Assembly: GCA_030549495.1 (NCBI GenBank)
Contig: JAUIRK010000136.1
Span: 124,001 to 188,000 of the forward strand
Reading direction: 5' to 3'
DNA: 64,000 nt
Source: Nectonema munidae
Taxonomy: Eukaryota > Nematomorpha > Nectonematoida > Nectonematidae
In this document: positions 31,895 through 43,115 of the stretch, one piece after another
Position numbering within the stretch: the first letter of the stretch is position 1
Layout of the letters: every line of letters begins with the position of its first letter
Position numbers and translations under genes: made by a program
Notes under the pieces: model-generated
What the model was told of the DNA's origin: nothing
The model's database searches: none
Seen by the model: only the letters and a program-made list of their open reading frames with translations

Positions 31895-34854
31895 TTAAAC
31901 ATTAGATAATAAAAATTTAAGATGCAAATTTTCATGTTTCTTGCATGTCTTGTGAAGCTCTTCCATCACTTTTATGGCTCTCTCAGCGCATTGATTGCTT
32001 CTTGGAATATGAATAGCCGATGGTTCAACGCTCCAGTGTCTTTGCAATAAGTTCAAAGCTTTCTTGTAGTTTTTCAAAGCATCTGATAATTTTTGATATG
32101 CCTTTTTATTATAATATTGATTGTCAAACCAAAGGTCTGCCCAGTCATAAGCAATAAAATCACAAGTTGACTTCAAATTAATTCTAGTTTTAGGCAGTAA
32201 GAAATAAGAGAGTAAAGCGAGTAAAGCTTTTGAATTCCATCTGGCATTACTCATTTTGGGAATTTTGTGAAACTTTATTCTAGGATAATACTTTTTTTCT
32301 GTAAAAAATCGATAAGATCTTGTTAGATGAAATAAATATTTCATCCAGCCACCTACATCAAGTATTTCGTCAACACCGTTTTGAAATTTACTTATTAAAA
32401 CATCATATTGCTCTATAAGTTCCTTGCTAAAAAAATAATTTATGTCTGGTGACACTGAGTTTTCCTTTAATTCTTCGTCCATAACAAGTCTAAGTATTCG
32501 GTCTAAAATATGATGCTGGCATCCTATGAATTGAGGTGTTTGAAGTCCTTTACTTTGCATCATTCGTTGTATCTTAACTATTACTCCATTATTTTTACCA
32601 GTATTTACGTTGGTTGTGTCAGCTATAATCATTTCTATCGATTTCCATAAATTAAATCTTTCTAAAAGAGTTTTCAATCCTTCAAAAATAGTTTGAGCTT
32701 TTCCATCAATCAATTCCAAAACGCTCAGTTTTATTTCTTTACAGTTGTTTTTAATAACTACAACTTGATATTCTTTTTCATTTATTCTCTTTCCATCAAA
32801 ATGAAGACTCCAGTTTTCTTTATTTAAATCAAAAACATAATCTTCTTGAAGCTTTTTTCCTATTTTATCAAGGCTTTATGAATTCCCGACTGAGAAGGAG
32901 TAGGAATCTCTATTCCATCATTAGATAATTGCTTACAAATTTTGGCGGCTTTTAGGGTTGAAATATTGGATTTGATTACTAAATCTGTTGCAAGTTTACA
33001 ACTACAGTACACCCTCGTTAAGTCGGACATCTTGGGGGAGAGGGGTGTCCGACTTCGCCGATTGTCCGACTTAACAGATAGCCTATAACCCATATTCCAT
33101 AAACATGCCTAAGCCAATGAAATTTAGTTGAAAATGCCCTGTTATTATACAGGCTATTTTGTTTTACTAAAATTGCATTCATAACATGTAAAAAAAGCAA
33201 AGTTATTTAAAATTTATTTATTTTTGTGTTTTTATGAAAGCAGATCACCTGACGAAGGCTAGGCTCAGAATAAACAGACAGTACAAACAATTAAGAAATG
33301 TTTAATTAAAAATCAATAACATAAAAAGAATTCAAAAATTATAAAAATCATTTTATCTGATGACTCGTGTTTACTCGCAAATGCTTCAGGTAAGTCAGGT
33401 GACTGGAAGCTGGTTGATGCTTAAGGAGAGTTCGAGTGTGTAGGCCTATCTGTAGCAACTGGATTGAAAAAAGAATGAATTTTCAATTGTTTTCCTTTGT
33501 TATGTTGCTTCATGATTATCATATCTCTGAAAGCTCTAAAATGAGGATAATATTGGTTGCTATCTTCGTCAGCAGTCATATCAATGTAGGTGATGATACA
33601 GTCCAGTGCTCCTCGAACCTCCGAAAGTTTGGGAATTCGAACATTTGATTCTTTTCCTCTATCTTCTTCTTCTTCTATTGTATCGCTTTTAAGAACATCT
33701 TCAGCAATTTCTTCGTAGGTCATAACATGATAGCCAGGGTCACCTTCTGTTTCTTCAAGCCACTCTCTTACATCATCCAAAGAAACTTCTTCTCCTGCTC
33801 TTCTGAAAACACGATGAAAGTCATTCGGCTCAAATCCTTCGAAGTCAGGCTGTATATTTTCAGCAGCATACAAAAGATTTTTCCATGCATTGGCGAGTGT
33901 AGTTGTTTTCACAGTTTTCCAAGCAGATGCTAGATTGAATATGGCTCCTTTGATGTTATAGTTCTTGATATTTTCTTTGGTTTTTTCACCTCTTCTATCA
34001 ACCTCACCATCATCATCATCAATGACACTATAGACTTCATCCAGATATTTACGTTGATAAGCTCTCTTGCAGGAAACAATTACACCTTGGTCCATTGGTC
34101 TTCTAGTTAGTAAGAAAACGGTGTCGCTGTCGAACAACATTTTTTCAATCTTTGAATTTATTTCTATTTACCTCGGACGTGGTCCGAATTTTTTTTTGAC
34201 AATTTTGAGAGGCTATCATCAAAATTTTGTTTGTGTTTTTCATTTGCAACATTATCGATGATATTTGAGCTTGAAAGGTTTTTTTCATCAACTTGAGTTA
34301 TATATGAACAAGAAACTTTTGTTGTTAAGGGATGTGGTTTGAATTTTGCTATAATCGATGGATGCATAGATGATTTTTTTCCTAGCTGTATCGTACTGTA
34401 TCCAATTTTGCCTTTAGATTTAATTTGAATTTCATATAATCTTTTATCTTCAGATGAAAGCCAAACACCTTGCTTATTTGTGATATCAAATAAATTTTCT
34501 TTTAAATTGTTAGCTTTTCCTTTTTTTCTAAGTGATTCATATTTTTTAATTACTTGTTCAACTTTGCTTTTACTGATTGAATTTTAATACAAAGAAAATT
34601 TAAATATATTTCCCATAGCTTAATAATTTCTTCAGAAATAATTGAAATGCGATTATTTTTGCTTTTAAACAAATCAGAAATGTGTTTAAAACGTCCTATG
34701 ATATGTGTTTCTAGTGGCATTTTGACAAATTCTACAAAACTTTTGTTTACTAGGGGAAAATCTTTTTACGAGAGTTTTGAAATTGAACAGGATTTTTTTT
34801 CCATACTTCTTTGTTTTTATTAATAGTGTTTTGACTGAACTTGTTGGAAGACAT
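31895..34854 (-). pseudogene. hAT-like transposase (CxxH and RW motifs), two parts flanking an insertion
   Basis: The N-terminal part (34854 to about 34164) starts MSSNKFSQN and includes FVKMPLETHIIGRFKHI and QVIKKYESLRKKGKANN. The C-terminal part (33002 to 31895) reads LATDLVIKSNISTLKAAK, WSLHFDGKRI, MIIADTTNVNTG (candidate Asp), FIGCQHHILDRILR, NARWNSKALLALL, then IPRSNQCAERAIKVMEEL (candidate Glu). C-x2-H, RW and a late Glu follow the layout of hAT-like RNase-H-fold transposases. The family recurs in other invertebrates, by memory, without a name I can give. The C-terminal 274 residues are open. The N-terminal part has frame changes and the gene is split, so it is inactive. Confidence 0.75.
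33005..34150 (-). mobile_element. Tigger/jerky-type fragment inserted in the hAT-like element
   Basis: It begins CAGTACACCCTCGTTAAGTC at 33005, with TA before it (33003-33004), the same end type as the MITE at 14096. A hairpin-like pair of GTCCGACTTAA words follows. From 34140 to 33421 the minus strand codes 239 open residues: RPMDQGVIVSCKRAYQRKYL (the third-acid region of Tigger/jerky transposases), then AWKNLLYAAENIQPDFEGFE and a long acidic tail. The catalytic N-terminal part and the far terminal repeat are missing, so only the 3' half of the element was kept. Confidence 0.8.
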
Positions 34855-35587
34855 TTTATAAATTTAAAGAAAATAAGTTGGTTTTAATCTAAAAAAATTG
34901 TGTAAAATTATTTATAAAAATTTTTATAACTAAACTAATAATCAAAAATTTTTATAACTAAACTAATAATCAAAAATTTTTAATTATATTAAAATAATTA
35001 AAATTAAAAAAATGCTCATGAATTAATTAAATTTTTAACTTTTTTTTATAGTTTTTTTAAATTTAAAAACTGCAAAAAATTTTCTTGTGAGGGCGTGACA
35101 TTTTTAACTTAAAAAATAAAATTTTGGTTATTTTTATAATTTATGATCAAAAACTCATATGAAATTTATATGGGGTTTTAAAAAAATAAAAAAAAATTAA
35201 AAAGTCATAACCCTAGTGCATATCTAAAGAAGGACCTTTGCCCAGCCATTAAAATGTCTTCTTGTTTTTAAATAAGATACATTATCATTAACTGACGAAC
35301 TAACTAAGCGAATAACTAATTAATTAACCTAATTTTATTTCAGATAGAAAACCATTTTTATTCATTACGTAGGGTGACCAGACGTCGGGATTTGTCGTGA
35401 AAATTTTTTTTTGACCGTTATTTTTTTAAAAGTTAAAATGTGTGGATTTTTTGTTTTAACAATTTTTTAAAAAATTTTTGACTATTATTCTTATTTTTTT
35501 CGAAAAATATTTTGCTTATTTTTTTCCCAAAATTAATATGCCTGGATTTTTTACTTCAAATTTGAAATTTAAATTATAGATTTTTCT

Positions 35588-38500
35588 ATGCCTAAAAGAA
35601 AGTGTTTTTTTAATCAAATACTTGCAAAGAAGTATCCTTTTTTAACCCTTATTAGGATGGAAAAATTAAACAACCTAATTGGGACAGGCCTTTTGTGTCC
35701 TCTTTCTATAATATATATTAATTATAGTTTTGGCATATATAAGTAACAGAAAGTTTTAAGTTTTTTTCTGATTTTCGCAAAATGTCACCTTTTTTCCAGG
35801 GTGTTCTTTCGCCCTTTCAAACAAGTGTTGCTCTTTTCTTGTAGCTTCTTACAAATGAAACATCTTCTTGGAGTTTCTTGCGCTTTCTATTTAGATCAGA
35901 TGAAACGGGCGCATACGATAAAAAATAACGTATTACTGCTTTATTTCGGTGAGAGTGTGGATTTTTTACCTTTTTTCCTGTTAGGCTGAAAGTTTTTCCC
36001 CTAAGACTTTTAGAAAAGTTTTTCTTGACTGACAATATCCATTTTCTTTGCCATTATGTAAGCATTTAGGCATGAAACATCAAGCTGTTAAAAAATATGA
36101 TTATGGCCAGGTACTTTTTCTTCTGCTGTTATTCTTCTACATTTTCGTCCATTAGTCGCCCCCTTTTGTTTATTGTAAAAGTTTATGGTCTGCCTTTTTC
36201 TTAGCGAAATCCGAAGAAAAAAGTGTGCAAAAGCCACGTTTGTTCTTTTGGAGCATAAGACATAATTACTATTTTGTTTTTATTATCATACTTAAAAACT
36301 GTTGGTTTTTTCTCTACCTTTTGAATTTTTGAATGATAATGGAAGTTCTTTTTATTTTGACGAATCGTTCCTACTAAAGTAAGTTTTTTTCAGAAGTTTC
36401 CTGTAGACTATGACTTGTAAAGAAGTTGTCAAGCGTGATATTTCTTCCTGTTTTTTCAAAAGGCTTCACCAACTCGAGGCAAACTTTTTCAGCTAAATTT
36501 ATTGTTCTTGCATTATTTTCTCTACCCAAATAAATTATTCCGTTGAGAGCATAGCTTGAGTTTGCCTCCAAATCCAAAATATCTTTAGTCCATATTTTTT
36601 GGGTTTTGAAGGCATGTATGTTTTGCCAGTATTTTACCTCGATACCCAACTAATTGCTCGTCTATTGTTAGAAATTCTTCAGGAATGTAGTGCGTCTTTG
36701 TGAAAGTAAAACAGTTCCCATACTTCCCTTATAGCCGCAAGTTTATCGTTCTCTTTTCTTTGACTTCTTGTAATAAGATTGTCAAACCTTAGACACCTAA
36801 GGAAAAGTTTCATACGCAAAACGCCATACACTTTATAAAAAGGCTTGCTATCTTTTTCTTTATATAAATCGTTCAAATACAAAAATTGTCGCGATCCGCA
36901 CCTGCTCTGATAAGAAAACCAATTGAAGCTTCAAACTCATCATAAGTAAACTTTGAGAATAATTTTGAAGAAAACTTAGATGGATTTGAAGCCTTGATCA
37001 TAAAAAGTTTTTGATTTGTAAATCTTAGAATATGTCTTCTAATTTCTTCAGGTAAAGTCAAATCAAATAATTCTTTTTCGTCGACGCTTTTTGTACAGGT
37101 TCTTGCTTTCTCTGTGACAATATTACGCTTCAAACCACAATATTATCTTTCAATTTATAATCCCACTTTACATCACCTACAGCTTCTTCTTCTCCTTCTT
37201 CTTCATTAGAAAGGGAATCATCTGTACTTTCATTTTCAGAAAAAAAACTATATCTTCTGAATCTTCCTCTAAAGTTCGGAGATTATTATTCATGTCAAAA
37301 TTCTCTTCAACGTTTTCATCATCGCTTGAAAAATTTGAAAATTCTATAGATTCTGAAATATCTAAATCATCGTCACATAATTTGCTAATTTTTAATAAGC
37401 TACAGCTTCAATAAAGGTCTTTCGTTTATTCATAGTGTACAAAAAATTGAGAAAAAAATCAATAATGAAATGAAAGGAAGAGAGAGAGTGTGCAACAAGA
37501 TATTGTGTCTCATTCAATCATGACAACCGGAAAGAGTTTCTGTGACAATTCTTCTTTACTAAATGCCAATGCATGAAACAACCCTTGTACCTATATTAAA
37601 AGCTATGCATGAATTTATATAGAAAGACGTTGACTACAAAATGTAGTCAACTTCACTATATATGAAAAACATAGAATAACTCTCTTCATCACAAACATTC
37701 AATACTGTTATTTTCATATATTTTAACCTGTTATACAAGCAAATTGTATGCGCAATTATGAAGTTTTTACTCAATTATTCAACGAGTTATAAATAATAAT
37801 ACTTTTGCTGACTACATTTTGTAGTCAATTATCCTGATAAGGGTTAAAGAAGGTCGTAACAAAAATGAAGTTGAATGTTTGATATGTTTGAATTCAACAT
37901 TTATTTCTATTAGTAATAAAGGCAGTGGAGATTTAGAGAAACACGTTTATACAAATAAACACCAGAATGCCCTACAGTGTTCTAGTACCCAGTTCAAATT
38001 GACAAATTACTTAAGAGATAATAATGAACAGCAAATGTGGAAATCTGCTACTGAAGGCGCTTTAGTTTATCATTGTGTTAAACATGGAGTTAGTTTTAGA
38101 ACAATGGGTTGTACTTCTTCACTGTTAAAACAAGTGTTCGTTAGAAAAGTTTTCAGTTTTTCAGTGAATGACATTAAACGAAGATATACTATGGGAGAAT
38201 ATTGAGAAGTCTAGGAATTTTTTGAAAGAAAATAATATCAAAATTGATGATTCAAAATTATTTGATCAATTTTTGTCATTGAAAAAATATTTGAATGAAG
38301 AAATAAAAAAGTCTGAGTTTAAGCTGTTAACAACAAACGAAAAATGATAAAGTTTTTTAAAAAGCTTCGATTTGCAAAAAACTTTTCAGAATTAATGAAA
38401 ATCACTCAATATGTTTTTGGAATCCAAGCGCATAATGCAAATGTGGAGAGAATATTTTCTTTGATGGGAAATCAATGGGCTGATTATAGAAACCAATTAT

Positions 38501-38643
38501 TATCAATCGAAACTGTGAAAAGCATTCTTATTGTTAACTATAACTTTGGAAAGTTGACTTGTGATTTTTATAAATACCCTTTTCAAAACCAAGATCTTTT
38601 GAAAAATATTTCATCTTCGGATAAATATAAGTTATTTAATTAA
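35588..38643 (+). pseudogene. hAT transposase, internally deleted and split by piggyBac
   Basis: It starts MPKRKCFFNQILAKKYPF at 35588, the usual opening of a BED-finger hAT family. After the piggyBac it continues GRNKNEVECLICLNSTFISI with SNKGSGDLEKHVYTNKHQ, a BED-like Cys2/His finger. From about 38200 the C-terminal dimerisation region follows: AKNFSELMKITQYVFGIQ, then NANVERIFSLMGNQWADYRNQ, ending at a stop at 38641-38643. The central catalytic region is absent. A frame difference lies across the insertion site, and one stop falls near 38346. It is a non-functional relic. Confidence 0.82.
35642..37847 (-). mobile_element. piggyBac element inside the hAT, TTAA-flanked
   Basis: TTAA at 35642-35645 and 37844-37847 flank inverted ends CCCTTATTAGGATGG and (read inward from the right) CCCTTATCAGGATAATTG. 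The minus strand from 37433 (MNKRKTFIEA) gives an acidic N-terminus. Then come KLFSKFTYDEFEASIGFLI, LRCLRFDN with DKLAAIREVWE, a DDE core segment with GIIYLGREN and RNITLDNFFTSHSL (second catalytic Asp), and late LDVSCLNAYIM. Several frame changes and stops make it inactive. It is younger than the hAT it interrupts. Confidence 0.9.
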
Positions 38644-38879
38644 TAGAATAATTTTTTTGCATTTTTGCTGTCATAGTACATAAAGATATTAGTTAAAAAT
38701 TGCACGCCCGGCTTTGTCCGAATTTTTTACAGTTTTTTGCTATATGTCCTGCTTTTTTGAAGATCTGGCAACCATATCATTACGTCTACTTTTTCAAGTA
38801 TACCTTTATATCAGAGGCACACATCCTCAAAATTACGAGGAGGAGAAGGGGCGACTTTTTTTTAATAATTTTTAAAATT

Positions 38880-39790
38880 TATTATAAAAGAATTTTTCTC
38901 CAATGAACACACCGCCATTATTACCCGACATTATACTTGCACTGTAAGCTGCTAATCCCACTATAACTGCGGATAACTGCACTAATTTTATCAAGTCAAA
39001 CTATCTTGTAATTCTTATTGCTTCACTACCTTCTACCTCAGTGGTTTTCAAATTGGAGTTCGCGGTGCCCTAGGCGATGGCGGATCAGTTCCATGGGTAC
39101 CGAGAAGGGGTAACTCAATGGATTGTTTTGCGCAAAATATGCACCCATATTTGGTCATTTTGATTTTTGCCAATAGGACATTTAAAAGAATTAATAATTT
39201 AGTCTTTGAATTGAGTTGAACTATTTTTACTTTTTTATTGTTTTTCAGGCCTGATTTTATATATGTAAATGTGCATTTTTCTTAATGGCTTAAAAATGAA
39301 ATATGACGATTTACACTGGAAATTTTTACTACATTAATGTCTGGTGGGGAATAGGAACCTAATTTTTTTTGTGTTCTGAAGTGTTAGCATTCACTTTTAT
39401 AAAGCCAGGCAAGTTAAAAAGACATTTAGAAATGAAGGACTAGAGTTCATGAAACAAAACTATTGACTACTGAACGATTGCACAAATCCAGGTTTGATAA
39501 CATAGAAATGTTTTTGCTAAATATTAAATGTCGTTTGAAAGCCTTCTATAAAATTTCAAAAAATATATTAGTCCCACAACATACGAGAACAGTTGATATT
39601 ACTTTACTGTAAAAATATCATATTGCATATGCTAAGAAGTTCTGAACTTATGAAGTTGAAACATTCCTTTCAAACGATACCCTTAGAAGGCTAATAGGAG
39701 AGATGTCTGATGACATATTGTCAATTTTGAGCATTTGATATACCTCATACTATGTTACAAAAGTTATTGCCTATATTTTTGCAATTTGCA
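38880..39790 (+). pseudogene. hAT (ZBED-type) fragment, plus strand
   Basis: The stretch 38900-39080 repeats, in the other orientation, the sequence at 28790-28980 (ATGAACACACC, TAACTGC, CTCAGTGGTTTTCAAATTGG). Downstream, LKRHLEMKD (about 39414) and PLRRLIGEMSDDI-like words (CCTTAGAAGGCTAATAGGAG at about 39680) match the BED finger tail and middle of ZBED5-like hAT transposases. Heavily decayed. Confidence 0.65.
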
Positions 39791-39901
39791 AGATATTAAA
39801 TAATATATTTGTTAAATAATAAATCAATATAAAATCCTGTAATCAAAGAATCGAAAAATATTCTTTAAAAAATCAAAAAATATTTATTCTTTTCAAATAT
39901 A

Positions 39902-40005
39902 TGGTTGGCTGCCGTTACTTTTAGTTTCCTATATGTATGATTTGATAAAAATGAATAGAGAGACTAAGTTTATCTTTCTATTCTAAAAGTAACGGGAGCC
40001 AACCA
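39902..40005. repeat. Inverted-repeat MITE of 104 bp
   Basis: TGGTTGGCTGCCGTTACTTTT at the left (first 20 bases cited as TGGTTGGCTGCCGTTACTTT) pairs with AAAGTAACGGGAGCCAACCA at the right. The loop is about 58 bases. It may be a solo MITE or a terminal hairpin of the element that encodes the frame immediately downstream. Confidence 0.78.
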
Positions 40006-40053
40006 ATCCTTGATGATCCAGTCCTTTTACAAAAATTTTCATCAAACCCAGTT

Positions 40054-41062
40054 TTATATGAAAAGCTGGAAGAAGAATTTTATCAAATTCAACAAGTGGT
40101 GGATGACATACATTGTGTTTTCCAACAACATATTCCTCTCTTGAGGCAAATTTATTTTTTCATAATGACTATGATCTTCTCTGCTCACAGACACAAAACA
40201 CATATATTTTGTATAGCCTAGTTGTAATACTAGTAACAAAGAAACAACTTTAAGATCTCGACTAATACTCCATCTATGATTGTTATATTTTAAAATATTC
40301 AACATCATTTTCAAGTTTTCATATGTTTTATCAAGATCAGTAGCATATACCAAAGGTATTGAAGGTTTAATATTTCCATTATACAATAAAATTCCTTTGA
40401 GACTAGATTTATTGAAATCTATGAAAAGTCTCCATTCTTCGGATACGTAAGGAGGATCAATTTTTTCCATCAAACCAATAACATCGTTGCAATAACAACA
40501 GCTTTCTTTTTGGGAATAAAACTTTGAGAATTCTAAGTGACGATAGCGAAAATAGGAAATTTTTGTGTTTGGGAGAAGTAAATTCCATTTTCAATCTCGA
40601 CCCCAGTAGTTCTGATTTTTCTTTTGTTAAACTTAAATCATGTACTAAGTAATTCAATTCCGATTGTGAAAGCAGATGTGGTGCTCCTACTTCAGAAAAA
40701 TAAACTTCATCACGCTCACTTTCTGTGTTCTCATATGATTCCTCGGAAAAACTTTTTTCATTTTGAGGAACTCGTGGTTGATGCGTACTATCATGAGATT
40801 CAAGTAAAATTGCTAATTCGCAAATTGGATACACAATTTTTGATTTGTTCTCCATGCCAATGACATCGCGTTACATTGTGCACAGCAAAAATGTGGCGCC
40901 CAAGTCTTATCTTGATCACCTAACTTACAGCCAAAATAATGTTTATAAGCAGTTTTAATAATTGAAGTTATATTTTTTCGCTGTTTTAAGAGTGTACTTT
41001 CTACATACATAACAAAAACTATCTGGATGATTTAAACAAACATGTCTATTTGAAAACATTAT
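40054..41062 (-). pseudogene. Repeat-encoded protein family with paired cysteines, copy 1
   Basis: The minus strand from about 41062 reads MFSNRHVCLNHPDSFCYVC, then ITSIIKTAYKHYFGCKLG, DQDKTWAPHFCCAQCN (two C-x2-C pairs, a zinc-finger-like head). Next come YPICELAI, APHLLSQSELNYLVHDL, SLTKEKSELLGSRLK, EEWRLFIDFNKSSLKGILL, YATDLDKTYENLK and SRDLKVVSLLLVLQLGYTKY. I recall this protein family as highly repeated in arthropods and cnidarians. I do not know a named superfamily or an enzymatic function for it. The copy is broken. A second copy lies at 45935-46960, so it is repetitive in this genome too. Confidence 0.7.
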
Positions 41063-41885
41063 TTAAAAAATCGAAAATATATAATTCATTGAAACATCTG
41101 ATAAATCATTTTCTGAAATTAATTAAATTAATTTTATTCAAAAAATTCTTTCTTTTTTGGTGTCATTAAGCTTCCAATCAATTGTAGAATAAAAATAAAT
41201 GGTCTTTTTTCATATAAATCTTTTTTGTCAAAAAAGGATTTTAAATTTTAAGGTTTAAATTTGACCTGAATTTTTACGCCAAAATGTGAATATATGAAAA
41301 AGCATCAAGTGTTTTTTTTAACAAAAAAATAAATAAAAAAGTCTTAATTCTGAAAATCCAATCAAAAATGTCGAAAATTGTATTTTTGTTGTCCAATCCT
41401 AGAAATTTGAAATTACTTTATAAATTTTTTGGCAATTATTATTCAGGTTATACTTTTCATACAATTTTTCATGCAAATTTTATTCAATGTTCTTATTTCC
41501 AAATCTCAGGAAAATATTAAAATAGCTGTTAAATGGTCGTTTTTTTATCTTCACATTTTTGAGTTATAGAAGCGTCATTTTAAAGTCGCATATGTTGAAT
41601 TCGTGAATAGAGTCCGAATTATATTCAATTGGACCGACTCCACGTTGTGATGAATACTCTTTTTCCTTTATTTTTTTGATTTAATTTTTAGACTTCATTG
41701 ATTACTTCACCTAGCTTTTCCGCTCCTTCCAACCAACCAACAAAGTTATGCTTGTAGAAGTTGTTCTGAAGATGATTGAAATTTATGATTTAATTTTTAA
41801 TAAAGTTACCTTCTTTATAAAAAGGCTTAAGGCTATATTCTTCAATATCATAACTTCCATTCTTTTTTATAAATTTAAATAAGAA
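41063..41885. other. Non-coding AT-rich stretch
   Basis: No gene or paired repeat ends seen. Very rich in A and T runs. Confidence 0.45.
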
Positions 41886-41889
41886 TTAA

Positions 41890-42017
41890 GAGGACAGAAA
41901 AGCAAAATAAACGTTTTCAGTAATACTGCCTTTTTCAAAATGAACAAGCCTTTTATATAACTCAAACCTTGAAAAAGTTAGTATTGCCGAAAACGTTTAT
42001 TTTGCTTTTCTGTCCTC
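41890..42017. mobile_element. Palindromic TTAA-type MITE
   Basis: TTAA at 41886-41889 and 42018-42021 bound two arms of about 50 bases (GAGGACAGAAAAGCAAAATA on the left, its complement on the right), separated by about 25 bases. Almost perfect pairing indicates recent origin or gene conversion between the arms. There is no coding potential. TTAA suggests piggyBac or Kolobok mobilisation. Confidence 0.88.
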
Positions 42018-42042
42018 TTAATCCATCTTACGGTACCTTTAC

Positions 42043-42161
42043 TTTAAGGGGCGTGAGTAAGGTTGGTTAGATACGGGGTTTCGATAACTCAAGGTCTTGG
42101 GTTCAACTTTTCTATAGTTCAATACAAGCGACGCAATTGTGCCTTCTCGATGAAAAACCCC
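42043..42161 (+). repeat. tRNA-derived SINE, copy 3, with target duplications
   Basis: GGGGCGTGAGTAAGGTTGG and TTGGGTTCAACTT (a worn box B), then GACGCAATTGTGCCTTCTCG. It is flanked by 13-base direct repeats ACGGTACCTTTAC at 42030-42042 and 42162-42174, the mark of LINE-mediated insertion. It landed a few bases from the palindromic MITE. Confidence 0.9.
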
Positions 42162-42174
42162 ACGGTACCTTTAC

Positions 42175-42890
42175 CTTTAATTCTTATTTATCTTCATAAA
42201 ATTTAATATTATGGACACATTTGTCAATACGCTCCTTCTTTTTTGTAAAAGAAAAACTTACTAAAAAAATGAGATTATAATAAAAAAAAGTTAAAAATTT
42301 TTCCCACACACTAGATGTGTTCATAGCTCGATTTTTAGGATCATATCGTCTTACGGACATATTTCTAATGCTTATAATGGAAGCTCTAACATTTGCTGAA
42401 TTTGGTTCCCGTTTCATACTTAGTAAATTTTGCGAATAAATTTTCATCATAACTTTTCAGTTTTGTGTGTAAAATTTATTTTACTTGAGCAAAGACTTGA
42501 CATTTTAAAATATTTTGATAATTTATTGCAAAAAACATAAAATATGCTCATGTTTCTTATAATGATATGTCGATAATTCATTTTTGTTATACCATATGAG
42601 TGTATTTTTACTTTCTACAACGATATAAAGAGCCTAATACATCCATCATTGAAAGAATGCTCTATTTTAAGTAACACATGCATCATAAAAGAATCATGTA
42701 TGAAATTTGTATTGCGAACTTTACGCACATTATGCAAATGAAGTAGTGGAGTAAAACTCCACGTTCCGTATTTGGTGTAAGTAAAATATAGTCCTATGTG
42801 CTAAGGTTAAAAACCAGATTCACAAATATATGTGGAACCGAAGAATGAGTATAATCTCTGATACGTTTCTTTTAAAGGGGGAAATTTTTG
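42175..42890. other. Non-coding AT-rich stretch
   Basis: A minus-strand frame at 42184-42450 has no motif. Nothing else is supported. Confidence 0.4.
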
Positions 42891-42904
42891 ATCATTAACT
42901 AGGT

Positions 42905-43115
42905 TTCATAATTTTGAATTTTGGGCTTCGCATTTTAATTGCAAATCATTTTGCCGAGTAATGATTTCCATTTCTAACTGAGCTTTGTCTAATTTGAAAG
43001 GATGTCCTATTTGAGATGCAGTATCTTGCAGTTCGATACTCAGAAATGGATTTGTATATGAGGATGGACCAATGATCTGCATTTTTGCATTTGACTCAAG
43101 GGCGCTATAAAATGT
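42905..43115 (-). pseudogene. Possible C-terminal scrap of a ZBED/GTF2IRD2-type hAT transposase
   Basis: An open minus-strand phrase reads ETFYSALESNAKMQIIGPSS, then NPFLSIELQDTASQIGHPFK, LDKAQLEMEIITRQNDLQLK, and ends at a stop near 42912. The pattern NPF followed by ID..xLE.ELIxLQxDxxLK is what I remember from the C-terminal part of GTF2IRD2/FAM200-like hAT genes. Only this short part is visible. A host exon cannot be excluded. Confidence 0.4.

Larger units (their letters stand above)
31662..35213 (-). mobile_element. hAT-like DNA transposon with long inverted ends, split by a Tigger fragment
   Basis: The left end GGAGTTATGACTTTTTTAA and the right end TTAAAAAGTCATAACCC are inverted. Further in, TTCACGCCCC (about 31769) pairs with GGGCGTGAC (about 35092), so the inverted region spans about 110-120 bases. 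The interior codes on the minus strand for one transposase-like protein (34854 down to 31895), split by a Tigger fragment at 33005-34150. The total is 3.55 kb including that insertion. A clear target duplication was not seen. Confidence 0.8.
35370..38776 (+). mobile_element. hAT element with 8-bp target duplication, containing a piggyBac
   Basis: The ends are TAGGGTGACCAGA (35370) and TCTGGCAACCATA (to 38776), inverted with few mismatches. They are flanked by perfect TCATTACG direct repeats (35362-35369 and 38777-38784), the hAT 8-bp target duplication. Removing the 2.2-kb piggyBac leaves about 1.2 kb, short for an autonomous hAT, so part of the transposase gene has been deleted. Confidence 0.9.

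Noticed and set aside
32860-33093. Frame starting MGYRLSVKSDNRR
   Set aside because: Its first half is Tigger terminal sequence and its second half the hAT-like protein; a chance fusion at the insertion border.
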